7,430 bases of DNA from Chloroflexota bacterium (GCA_008501785.1 QQUD01000111.1:1-7430), one strand, 5' to 3'. Counted from the first letter of the stretch, positions 1 to 5,974 are shown. Numbers and translations: made by a program. Notes: a model not told the origin generated them from the sequence alone.

Positions 1-127
1 CCCGACTGCTTTGCACCGCCGAATGGAAATCTTCGACGAGATACATAACCGTATCGTGCCCTGCTTCCAAGCAAAGGCGACCAACTTCTTCTACAAATGG
101 TCGCTCCCCAGCAACCGCAATTTTCAT
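1..127 (-). CDS. N-terminal fragment of a Rossmann-like protein, cut by the window edge
   Basis: Reading the minus strand from the ATG at 127-125 gives 42 codons with no stop before the window ends. The protein starts MKIAVAGERPFVEEVGRLCL and goes on through EAGHDTVMYLVEDF. A short beta strand (KIAVAG), a helix and a second strand (DTVMYLVED) is the layout of the first beta-alpha-beta unit of a nucleotide-binding fold. The classic GxGxxG is not present: the loop reads GERPFVEEVG. An AGGAAG ribosome binding site at 138-133 ends 5 bases before the ATG, and a promoter lies just upstream, so the start is well supported. 3-Hydroxyacyl-CoA dehydrogenase-like proteins can begin this way and such a gene would fit the dehydrogenase at 4006-4851, but 42 residues are too few to name the family. 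That assignment is a guess. Confidence 0.7.
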   Translation of the reverse strand, partial: MKIAVAGERPFVEEVGRLCLEAGHDTVMYLVEDFHSAVQSSR

Positions 128-132
128 CTAGG

Positions 133-178
133 CTTCCTATGTTTGAATGCTTATAAGAAAGCTCACGCAAAGACGCAA
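133..178 (-). promoter_or_regulatory. Sigma70-type promoter and ribosome binding site of the left-edge gene
   Basis: On the minus strand a -35 box TTGCGT (178-173) is followed by exactly 17 bases and a -10 box TATAAG (155-150, five of six consensus bases). Transcription should start near 143. This gives a short leader of about 16 bases holding AGGAAG (138-133), 5 bases from the ATG at 127. The -35 box lies inside the CGCAAAG tandem repeat. Boxes and spacing are seen; activity is inferred. Confidence 0.55.
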
Positions 179-188
179 AGGCGCAAAG
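165..188. repeat. Three tandem 8-bp units of the CGCAAAG type
   Basis: ACGCAAAG (165-172), ACGCAAAG (173-180) and GCGCAAAG (181-188) stand head to tail. From memory, this type of tandem is scattered between genes in many bacteria and gives rise to falsely predicted small proteins containing HAKTQRRK. Here its minus strand supplies the -35 box of the neighbouring gene. Confidence 0.8.
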
Positions 189-794
189 GACAAGGATTGA
201 AGCATCATCGCGCGATAGTCAGTTGTTTTCAACATTTTTAAATCAACTGTTTGGGCAAGTATAGCGGTTTTGTGTTGTTGTGCTAGGGGATTGTTGGAGC
301 ATCATTGACTAATTCGTAAATTATAGATGACTACAACGGATTGGGCAGTAAGCAGATAATGCGTTGGACAAATCCGCTGCCTATCGGAAAATGATCTCTA
401 ACCCCAATGATGACAACAATGAATATAATAAGAAACGGATAAAAATTCCTTTCTTCATCCGTTCCTTACTTATATCCGTTGTTGCCTGCTAAAATAACCG
501 TTACCTTTGTTCTCCCCAAAATTCTGCTGAGAATTTACCTAAATTGTGCTGTATTGTTAAGCAAGAACACCTGTGTTTTTTATTAATCTACTGCTGTGTT
601 GGTGAGTGGAGACTGCTAGAAAGAAACAGTCGTTTTCAAGAAAATAGATGCCTTTAAGATAATCCCCAAATCCCCCAAATCGAAGCTGTAAAAATAGTAA
701 CAAACTTGATATTTTGAAATTGTACGCTAAGGTATTGCAACTACAGCCCAAAGCATAAGAGAATGTACAAGATTTAGATTTGCAAACATTGTTC
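189..794. other. Gene-free AT-rich region of about 600 bases
   Basis: No convincing coding sequence is seen on either strand between the CGCAAAG repeat and the stop codon of the hydrolase at 795-797. The stretch is visibly richer in A and T than the genes. It contains the inverted repeat at 414-484, a 7-bp A/T-rich stem AAATTCT/AGAATTT (519-525 and 530-536, loop GCTG), and a short direct repeat CCCCAAAT (664-671 and 673-680). No ACGGCCGT copy occurs here, unlike in the genes. It separates two minus-strand genes and probably holds decayed mobile or repeat DNA. Confidence 0.6.
414..484. repeat. Long imperfect inverted repeat
   Basis: The arm at 414-440 (27 bases, ending AAACGGAT) matches the reverse complement of 457-484 (28 bases, starting ATCCGTTC). 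There are three mismatches and one gap, and the 16-base loop is AT-rich. No T-run follows, so it is not a standard terminator. It may be a small non-autonomous mobile element or what is left of one. The symmetry is seen in the sequence; its origin is a guess. Confidence 0.6.
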
Positions 795-1580
795 TCACCC
801 TGATTCTGACAAAAACTGCAGTATCCCGTCATTCACCACCTCTGGCGCATCGACTGTAGAAGCGTGGCGGGAGTTGGGGATGATTTGCAGGGTGGCGTTG
901 GGGATGAGGGAAACGGCCGTTTCCTTATCCTCTACACTTGAATAATCAAATTGCGCCGCCAAAAACAGCACCGGACATTGGATAGCTGGCAGCCGGTCCA
1001 GCACCGACCACCCCACCAACCCTTTAAACGCTGCGACATACGCTGTTTTGTCATTTTTAGCCCATCGCTCCACAAAAATCGGCCTCGCCTCTGCCTGTGA
1101 ATCGAGGGGAAACAATCGGTTTGCCAAAAACTTGCCCATACCCCGCATGTTGAACAACCGCACAATTGCTAATCGCTGCCAGACCAATAAATGATCCCGC
1201 AGCGATTTTGGCCTTAAATCGGCAATCGCGTTAATCACTACCAACCGTTTCACCAATTCTGGCGCATCAAGTGCCAACTGCAATCCTGTCATGCCACCCA
1301 TTGAGAGGCCAACAACGTTGACCGCACCTAAATCCAGCGCTTTTATCAGCGCAATGATGTCTTGGGTCATTATCGGCACACTGTTGGGACCGGGTGGTTT
1401 TTGAGAACGGCCGTGTCCACGCGCATCCACTAACACTACCTGATAATTTGCTGCAAACACGTCGCGCTGAAATTCCCAATCCGTTGTACTCGACCCCAGT
1501 CCATGCAAAAACAGCACAGGCTCACCAGCTCCGTGAATTTCGTAATAGAGTGAGATTTCTGGCAGTTGGATGTGTGGCAT
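795..1580 (-). CDS. Alpha/beta-hydrolase fold protein
   Basis: A 261-residue protein covering the whole fold, the usual size for small hydrolases of this class. Visible landmarks are the oxyanion-hole motif LFLHGLGSS (residues 23-31), DARGHGRS (52-59), the nucleophile elbow GLSMGG with Ser93, a likely acid Asp212 in AAQFDYSS, and His239 in NSRHAS. The catalytic Ser-Asp-His triad is therefore intact. The variable cap region lies at about residues 120-190. Relatives include 3-oxoadipate enol-lactonases, C-C bond hydrolases, non-haem peroxidase-like enzymes and esterases; the substrate cannot be read from sequence. An AAGGAG ribosome binding site (1588-1583) precedes the ATG, but only 2 bases separate them. 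The gene diverges from the PP2C-like gene, and a nested palindrome begins 15 bases upstream of its start. Two ACGGCCGT palindromes lie inside it. Confidence 0.93.
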   Translation of the reverse strand: MPHIQLPEISLYYEIHGAGEPVLFLHGLGSSTTDWEFQRDVFAANYQVVLVDARGHGRSQKPPGPNSVPIMTQDIIALIKALDLGAVNVVGLSMGGMTGLQLALDAPELVKRLVVINAIADLRPKSLRDHLLVWQRLAIVRLFNMRGMGKFLANRLFPLDSQAEARPIFVERWAKNDKTAYVAAFKGLVGWSVLDRLPAIQCPVLFLAAQFDYSSVEDKETAVSLIPNATLQIIPNSRHASTVDAPEVVNDGILQFLSESG

Positions 1581-1582
1581 AT

Positions 1583-1623
1583 CTCCTTCTTTTTAGGCCC
1601 CAAGTGTTTCGGAAAACACTTGG
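1583..1623 (-). promoter_or_regulatory. Hairpin next to the hydrolase ribosome binding site
   Basis: A perfect 10-bp stem, CCAAGTGTTT (1600-1609) and AAACACTTGG (1614-1623) with a 4-base loop, ends 11 bases before the AAGGAG ribosome binding site (1588-1583). A hydrolase transcript starting farther upstream would carry this stem in its leader, where it could affect translation or end transcription early. The stem is seen in sequence; a regulatory role is inferred. Confidence 0.35.
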
Positions 1624-1761
1624 CACGGTTTTTCAGTAGTCAGGCTGTCATTCCCGCGCAGGCGGGAATCCATCTTCGCACTCGACAAGGATGGATTCCT
1701 GCCTGCGCAGGAATGACAATGAAAACACGACTACTGAAAAACCCTGAAACACTTGGGGTCT
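1595..1761. repeat. Nested palindromic element with a REPIN-like core
   Basis: The element is a layered inverted repeat. Outer arms 1595-1610 and 1746-1761 match at 15 of 16 bases. Second arms 1627-1641 and 1729-1743 match perfectly over 15 bases. The core arms 1646-1673 and 1691-1718 match at 26 of 28 around a 17-base spacer. Each core arm is also a hairpin: ATTCCCGC/GCGGGAAT at 1650-1669 and ATTCCTGC/GCAGGAAT at 1695-1714. The left side has about 14 extra bases (1611-1626 against 2 bases on the right), which include a second half of the CCAAGTGTTT hairpin. The TCATTCCCGC...GCGGGAATCC core is a well-known type of dispersed bacterial repeat. Two inverted REP hairpins around a spacer match the definition of a REPIN, which RAYT transposases move. 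No transposase is in the window. Confidence 0.85.
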
Positions 1762-1764
1762 TGC

Positions 1765-1792
1765 TTGTCTTTTGGAACGTTCGTGCTATGCT
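1765..1792 (+). promoter_or_regulatory. Extended -10 promoter of the PP2C-like gene
   Basis: TTGTCT (1765-1770) and TATGCT (1787-1792) are separated by 16 bases. TATGCT is preceded by TG one base upstream (1784-1785), an extended -10 that can make up for a weak -35. The predicted start point is at about 1799-1800, next to the ATG at 1801, which would give an essentially leaderless transcript. The promoter begins 4 bases beyond the nested palindrome. Confidence 0.45.
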
Positions 1793-1800
1793 TGACAGCG

Positions 1801-3963
1801 ATGACATTACATGCGGTTACCGGTCAACTGTACATGATTGAAGGCGTTGTGCAAGAGACAACAGCCGTTCCTGGTATCCTGATGCAGCCACCCCCATCTC
1901 GGGCAGCTCGCGGACGGGATCGAGACTTTTTATTTGTGCATTTGTCCTTGAGCGGACGGGCAGATGAAACGGCCGTTGTTGCTCAAGATTTGCTCGATGC
2001 CATCAGCCGCCGATTTTACCAGACAAGTGGCAGTGTGACCGCCGCCCTGCGTCAAGCCATCATGGACGCCAACCAGCTGCTGCTGCGTCTCAACCTGAGC
2101 GGCACACAACCCACCCGCGAAGGAGCCATCACCTGCGCCGCCTTGCGCCAGGGCGAACTGTACACGCTGCAAGCTGGCGAAACATTTGCACTCATTGGAC
2201 ACAACTACGGCATTGAACGGATGCCTGCCAAACAACCTGACCGCGCCACACCACTCGGCCGCAGCAGCGGCTTGGATATTCGCTACAACCATCACCGCCT
2301 CCAAGTTGGCGATACAATGCTGCTCGCCGACCCGCGCATTGCCCATTTACCGACATCCACATTTCAAAACGCGCTCGTTGATACGCCAGTAGAAACTGGC
2401 ATTGAAGAGTTAGTGGACATTGTGGCTGAGGATTCGGCCCGGCTGCTGTTTATCGAATTCGTGGACGACCAGGAAACTGTCGCCATGCCCGAACTGTCCC
2501 GCTCAGCTGCGCCAACGTCTGAGCCAATGGCAGTTATCCCACAACCCCGCCGTGAATCGCGCAGCTTGCCCACAATTCCAGAAGATGCACGACGCCCACA
2601 ACCTGTACGTGAATCAACCAAACCAACAATTGATGTGGAAACGACGGCACGACAAGCGACCTCACAAGCTGCCATGGGTCTGTCTCGTTTGACGGCATGG
2701 TTAGCGGCCGTTATTGGCAAACTGCGCACCACACAAGAAGGGGACGAGCCAATTTCAAATTGGGCAACCCCATTGATGGTTGCTATTTTGGTGCCGGTGA
2801 TTGTGGGCAGCATTGTCACCAGCGTCTATTTACAGCGTGGACAAGTGACACGTTTGTCGGATGTAAAACGAGAAATGGCGTTGAATTTGGGATTAGCTGA
2901 ACAGACAACGAATGAAGCTGAGGCACGGAATCATTACGACTTGGTTTTGGCGTTGGCTGAAGAGGCGGAAACAGAGCTGCGTCCAGGTGATACAGAAGTA
3001 GCTCGTTTAAGAGCTGAAGCACGTGCAGCACTCGATGAACTAGATGACATCACGCGCCTCACTGGCGATGTGCTGTACACCTATACAGAAGGAACGCTAT
3101 TAACGGCCGTTATCCTCCAAGAAGATTTTCTCGGCAATTTGTACACACTCGATCAAGCTAACGGATACATTTACCTACATCAGCTTGGCGAACTGCTCAC
3201 ACCTACTTCAAGTGATCCGCAGCGACTGCCTTATGTAAACGGGCAAGTTCTCGGCACCCACGTCGTCAATGGCATTGTAGACATCATGTGGCGGCCAGTA
3301 GGCAGTTCGGTATCTCGGGAAGGGCTGGCTATGCTAGACAGCGGTGGCGCATTACTCACCTACCACCCCGATTTTGGCGACACCCACACCGCGCCGCTCG
3401 GATTAGCCAGCGAATGGCAAGGTCCGTCTGCCATGACTACTTACAATGAGCGCATCTACATTTTAGATAGCGCATCAGGCTCAATTTGGAAATATTTCCC
3501 CTCAGGCGATCAATTTGACGTGAAAGCAGAAGAGCGCACGATTGTGATCGATGACGAGCTAAATCTGGGTCAGGCGGCGGACATCAGCATTTACAATGAG
3601 GATGGCAGTTTGGTGGTGGCATATCAAGACGGCCGTTTACGCTACTACGACACCCGTGCCAACCGGCGGCAGTGGGACGAAATCACGCTTATTCAAGAAG
3701 GTGGCTTAAAATCTGCATTGGGGCAGCTCTCGGCAGTGCACGTGGTGGGGCGAGGATTGAACACGTCAATTTTTGTGGCGGATACGGCAAACGGCCGTAT
3801 TCTGCAACTCAATCGCGGCGGGCGGGTTCTGGCCCAATTCCAGGCCACCGGCCCCAACGGCGAAGAACTCTTTCAAGGCATCTCTGATTTCGCTGTTGCC
3901 GAAAATCCATTGCGTATTTTTGCAGTAAATGGAGACAAGTTGATTGCAGCGACGCAGGAGTAG
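1801..3963 (+). CDS. Membrane protein with degenerate PP2C-like domain, helical stalk and propeller-like C-terminus
   Basis: About 720 residues, counted from ATG 1801. Residues about 40-225 resemble a PP2C (PPM) phosphatase fold: a strand FLFVHLSL, a long helix after it, ALRQAIMDANQLLLRLN, then AITCAALRQGELYTLQAGET, which sits where phosphatases have the GTT...GDSR block. The DGxGG metal-binding motif and GDSR are not seen, so it is probably inactive as a phosphatase and may bind a ligand or partner. A Pro/Arg/Ser-rich linker (about 226-300) leads to one membrane helix (about 322-344, PLMVAILVPVIVGSIVTSVY) and a helical, acidic stalk (352-420). The C-terminal part carries blade-like repeats LYTLDQANGYIYLH (447-460), IYILDSASGSIWKY (552-565) and IFVADTANGRILQL (657-670), typical of NHL-like propellers. 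The likely topology is PP2C-like domain inside and propeller outside. No Shine-Dalgarno is seen before ATG 1801 or ATG 1834. The reading frame is open back to a TTG at 1753. I prefer 1801 because VTGQLYMIEG reads as real protein and the promoter points there. The function is unknown; sensing or signalling is a guess. Confidence 0.85.
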   Translation: MTLHAVTGQLYMIEGVVQETTAVPGILMQPPPSRAARGRDRDFLFVHLSLSGRADETAVVAQDLLDAISRRFYQTSGSVTAALRQAIMDANQLLLRLNLSGTQPTREGAITCAALRQGELYTLQAGETFALIGHNYGIERMPAKQPDRATPLGRSSGLDIRYNHHRLQVGDTMLLADPRIAHLPTSTFQNALVDTPVETGIEELVDIVAEDSARLLFIEFVDDQETVAMPELSRSAAPTSEPMAVIPQPRRESRSLPTIPEDARRPQPVRESTKPTIDVETTARQATSQAAMGLSRLTAWLAAVIGKLRTTQEGDEPISNWATPLMVAILVPVIVGSIVTSVYLQRGQVTRLSDVKREMALNLGLAEQTTNEAEARNHYDLVLALAEEAETELRPGDTEVARLRAEARAALDELDDITRLTGDVLYTYTEGTLLTAVILQEDFLGNLYTLDQANGYIYLHQLGELLTPTSSDPQRLPYVNGQVLGTHVVNGIVDIMWRPVGSSVSREGLAMLDSGGALLTYHPDFGDTHTAPLGLASEWQGPSAMTTYNERIYILDSASGSIWKYFPSGDQFDVKAEERTIVIDDELNLGQAADISIYNEDGSLVVAYQDGRLRYYDTRANRRQWDEITLIQEGGLKSALGQLSAVHVVGRGLNTSIFVADTANGRILQLNRGGRVLAQFQATGPNGEELFQGISDFAVAENPLRIFAVNGDKLIAATQE

Positions 3964-3969
3964 GACATT

Positions 3970-4007
3970 AACCTCCCGGAGGTGCGGCACCTCCGGGAGG
4001 TTTTTTT
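3970..4007 (+). terminator. Strong intrinsic terminator after the PP2C-like gene
   Basis: A perfect 15-bp stem (3970-3984 with 3988-4002) closes a 3-base loop CGG and runs into seven T (4001-4007). It starts 7 bases after the TAG stop. The T-run overlaps the stop codon (TAA, 4008-4006) of the convergent dehydrogenase gene. On the minus strand the stem is followed by TTAATG rather than a T-run, so it should work mainly for the plus-strand gene, though the stem could also slow minus-strand transcription. Confidence 0.93.
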
Positions 4008-4851
4008 ATGTGTAATCATAAAACCCCCGCCCACTCTTCCGTCCCAAACGCTCACTTTCCACCATGCGGCGCTGGATAGGATGCGGACGGTATTTTGGTT
4101 CTTGGAAGTACGCATCGTAGACAGATTGGGTAACGGCAAAGTTCACATCGCAACCAACCAGATCGATGAGTTCAAATGGCCCCATGCGGAAACCGAGAGA
4201 CTTTATTAATTTGTCGATGGTTTCGATTCCAGCAGCGTTTTCGCCAAGTAGACGCAACGCTTCACCATAAAAAGGTCTGGCGACGCGGTTGACGATGAAG
4301 GCGGGGGTATCTTTGCAGAGAACGGCCGTTTTGCCCATCTGCGTCACAGTGTCTTGAACGGCCGTTATCGTCTCCTCACTCGTAAAATCACCACGAATCA
4401 GTTCCACCAGCTTCATGATATGCGCCGGATTGAAAAAGTGAACCCCTAGGAAACGGTCTTGACGATGGGTTGATGAAGCCAGCACTCCAATACTCAAGCT
4501 AGACGTGTTGCTAGAAAAAATCGTATGTTCATGCGCCACTTCATCTAATGCTGCAAATATTTCTCGCTTCAGATTCATCTTTTCAGGAACAGCTTCGATC
4601 ACCAAATCAACGTGCGCAGCTTCAACAAGCGAAGTGGTCAGATAAATGTTTTTTTTGGCGGTTTTAGCAACGGTCGTTTCTGTTTTGCCCCTTGCCACAC
4701 CCTTATCAATCGACTTGTGAATCTGATCAATCGCACTCGCCAACAAATCATCCGACAAATCGTAAAGCACTACTTCAAACCCGGCCAACGCCGCTGCCTG
4801 GGCAATGCCAGCCCCCATTGTTCCTGAACCAATCACAGAAATTTTGTTCAT
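4006..4851 (-). CDS. 3-hydroxyacyl-CoA (3-hydroxybutyryl-CoA) dehydrogenase
   Basis: 281 residues, the normal length for the single-function enzyme (Hbd, FadB2 or PaaH-like). It oxidises a 3-hydroxyacyl-CoA to the 3-ketoacyl-CoA with NAD+, or runs in reverse, in the cytoplasm. The NAD-binding loop GSGTMGAG is at residues 8-15, with the acidic residue ending strand 2 at Asp31. SSNTSS (113-118), HFFNP with catalytic His138, Glu150 in MKLVE, and DTPAFIVNR with Asn188 follow with the spacing of the known active site (His and Glu 12 residues apart). All key residues are present. The C-terminal dimerisation domain is complete and ends GRKSGRGFYDY. No good ribosome binding site precedes ATG 4851. 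It lies 184 bases downstream of the PaaG-like gene on the same strand and probably acts in the same pathway. Chain-length preference cannot be told from sequence. Confidence 0.93.
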   Translation of the reverse strand: MNKISVIGSGTMGAGIAQAAALAGFEVVLYDLSDDLLASAIDQIHKSIDKGVARGKTETTVAKTAKKNIYLTTSLVEAAHVDLVIEAVPEKMNLKREIFAALDEVAHEHTIFSSNTSSLSIGVLASSTHRQDRFLGVHFFNPAHIMKLVELIRGDFTSEETITAVQDTVTQMGKTAVLCKDTPAFIVNRVARPFYGEALRLLGENAAGIETIDKLIKSLGFRMGPFELIDLVGCDVNFAVTQSVYDAYFQEPKYRPHPIQRRMVESERLGRKSGRGFYDYT

Positions 4852-4870
4852 ACAGATTTAACCTAAATAA

Positions 4871-5020
4871 CCACCCGTAGGGGTGGGGTAATCGGGGGAA
4901 ATTCTAAAAATAACAAACGACCTTATCTCCCGATTACCTCGCCCATCTTATGCAGAGGGCAAGGTAAGTCGGAGAAAAGACTCTTTGCTTGGCGAAGAAT
5001 CGTGCCGACTTGCCCCGCCC
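4871..5020. repeat. Cluster of dyad-symmetric repeats between the two acyl-CoA genes
   Basis: Three structures lie in this 184-base spacer. CCACCC/GGGTGG (4871-4876, 4881-4886; loop GTAG) is a perfect 6-bp stem; on the minus strand it is followed by TTATTT and ends 19 bases before the dehydrogenase ATG. Arms 4885-4899 and 4926-4940 match at 13 of 15 bases. Arms 4957-4972 and 5005-5020 match at 13 of 16, with a small hairpin (4983-4997) in their loop. The two larger dyads share a related core (GGTAATCGG versus GGTAAGTCGG), as if one unit had been copied in alternating orientation. The first stem and the first large dyad share two bases, so they cannot both form fully. This could be an attenuator-like leader or decayed repeats. 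Confidence 0.5.
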
Positions 5021-5035
5021 CTGGTATTATGATTT

Positions 5036-5821
5036 TTATTCGCCCTTAAACTGTGGCTCACGCTTCTGCAAAAATGCTTGTACGCCTTCACTACTGTCAT
5101 GACTGCGACCTGCGATTTCTTGCAAGTGTGCTTCATAGGTGAGGGCTTCAGGCAAATCGGTTAGCCACGCTTTATTTATGGCGCGTTTGGTCAGACCATA
5201 GGCAAGTGTTGGACCAGAAGCCAACGGTTTTGCCCAGCTTGCAACAGTTTCCATCAACTGTGCAGCAGGAACCACCCGATTTACCATGCCCCATTCGTGC
5301 GCAGTCGCCGCTGGAATTTTATCGGCTGTGATTGCCATTTCATAAGCTCGGGCAGTACCGATGAGACGAGGCAAAAACCAGTTAACCCCACTATCGGGAA
5401 CCAATCCCACTCGGCTAAACGCCAGCATAAAGCTTGCCTTATCCGAAGCGATGCGAATGTCGGTGGCCAGCGCTACGCCACAGCCGGCCCCGGCAGCAAT
5501 GCCGTTAATCGCGCCAATGATTGGTTTTTCGAGCGTGACCATTTGCATGATCAGTTTATGGTAGCCATGTCGCAAATGGTCGCCAATCGAAAATGAGTCG
5601 CCTCGGCTGTTCACATCGCTCAAATCTTGCCCAGACGAAAAGGCACGGCCGTTTCCCGTCAACACCACACACCGAATCGACTTGTCACGGGATGCTTGTT
5701 TAAAAACGGCCGTTGTCTCCTGAATCATCTGATCATTAAACGCATTCAAAGCGTGTGGACGATTCAATGTAATCGTCGTCACACCATCGGAAACATCAAG
5801 CAAAATGGTTTCGAACGTCAT
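5036..5821 (-). CDS. paaG: Enoyl-CoA hydratase/isomerase, PaaG-like
   Basis: 261 residues, a complete crotonase-fold protein. The first oxyanion-hole segment is FSSGQDL (residues 61-67) and the second is NGIAAGAGCGVALATDI (106-122). LAFSRVGLVPDSG (133-145), AHEWGMV (174-180) and the end EGVQAFLQKREPQF recall E. coli PaaG, the 2-(1,2-epoxy-1,2-dihydrophenyl)acetyl-CoA isomerase of phenylacetate breakdown, which has 262 residues. The single acid Asp143 in PDSG is kept, while the first glutamate of true hydratases appears replaced (Phe135 by my alignment). That favours an isomerase over a plain hydratase. The usual GGTW after that Asp reads GVNW here. No other paa genes are in the window, so a general beta-oxidation role stays possible. 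An AGGAG site (5831-5827) lies 5 bases before ATG 5821. The dehydrogenase follows on the same strand. Confidence 0.85.
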   Translation of the reverse strand: MTFETILLDVSDGVTTITLNRPHALNAFNDQMIQETTAVFKQASRDKSIRCVVLTGNGRAFSSGQDLSDVNSRGDSFSIGDHLRHGYHKLIMQMVTLEKPIIGAINGIAAGAGCGVALATDIRIASDKASFMLAFSRVGLVPDSGVNWFLPRLIGTARAYEMAITADKIPAATAHEWGMVNRVVPAAQLMETVASWAKPLASGPTLAYGLTKRAINKAWLTDLPEALTYEAHLQEIAGRSHDSSEGVQAFLQKREPQFKGE

Positions 5822-5840
5822 GAGATCTCCTGTAGAAAAT

Positions 5841-5932
5841 AGCTATCAGCTATCAGCTTTTTTTCCGTTGGCAAGTCTTTTACATAGCAGCGTGACAAAA
5901 ATTTCTTCCTTGCACCTTGAAACCTGCACCTT
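5841..5932. repeat. Short tandem and direct repeats in the paaG upstream region
   Basis: AGCTATC is repeated head to tail for 18 bases (5841-5858, period 7, about 2.6 copies), which places it in the paaG leader. Farther upstream TGCACCTT occurs twice (5911-5918 and 5925-5932) in a purine/pyrimidine-biased stretch. Both look like the simple intergenic repeats seen in repeat-rich genomes. No function is claimed. Confidence 0.6.
5881..5889 (-). promoter_or_regulatory. Possible extended -10 box for paaG
   Basis: The minus strand reads TGC then TATGTA (5889-5881), the same extended -10 form as the PP2C-like gene promoter. No convincing -35 box is found 16-18 bases upstream. If used, transcription would begin near 5874 and the leader would contain the AGCTATC repeat. 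Confidence 0.28.
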
Positions 5933-5934
5933 TC

Positions 5935-5974
5935 AAAAAAGAAAGCGAGTTCTTAAACTATTTAAGAACTCGCT
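5935..5974 (-). terminator. Intrinsic terminator of the small acidic-tail gene
   Basis: A perfect 14-bp stem (5944-5957 with 5961-5974) with a 3-base loop is followed on the minus strand by TTCTTTTTT (5943-5935). It lies 73 bases after the stop of the acidic-tail protein gene and upstream of paaG, so the two genes are separate transcription units. Confidence 0.88.

Noticed and set aside
11..241. Plus-strand open frame of 76 codons
   Set aside because: It runs across the CGCAAAG repeat, giving the well-known false peptide HAKTQRRKG, and overlaps the better supported minus-strand gene start at 127.
241..265. TATACT on the minus strand as a promoter -10 box
   Set aside because: No acceptable -35 box at 16-18 bases, and the nearer promoter at 150-178 explains the downstream gene.
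566..582. AACAC/GTGTT followed by T-run as a terminator
   Set aside because: The stem is 5 bp with a 2-base loop, too tight and weak, and no plus-strand gene ends before it.
557..832. Minus-strand open frame of 91 codons
   Set aside because: It overlaps the end of the hydrolase gene in another frame, is rich in Cys, Phe and Leu from AT-rich DNA, and shows no domain and no ribosome binding site.
1595..1761. CRISPR array or phage attachment site as the source of the palindrome
   Set aside because: There are no regularly spaced direct repeats, no cas genes and no integrase; the symmetry is inverted and fits a REP-type element.
1753..1800. TTG at 1753 as the start of the PP2C-like protein
   Set aside because: It lies inside the outer arm of the palindrome and upstream of the likely promoter, with no ribosome binding site.
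1792..1820. TTGACA as a -35 box for the PP2C-like gene
   Set aside because: The hexamer is perfect, but the sequence 16-18 bases later (GGTTAC region) is a poor -10; the extended -10 at 1787-1792 is better.
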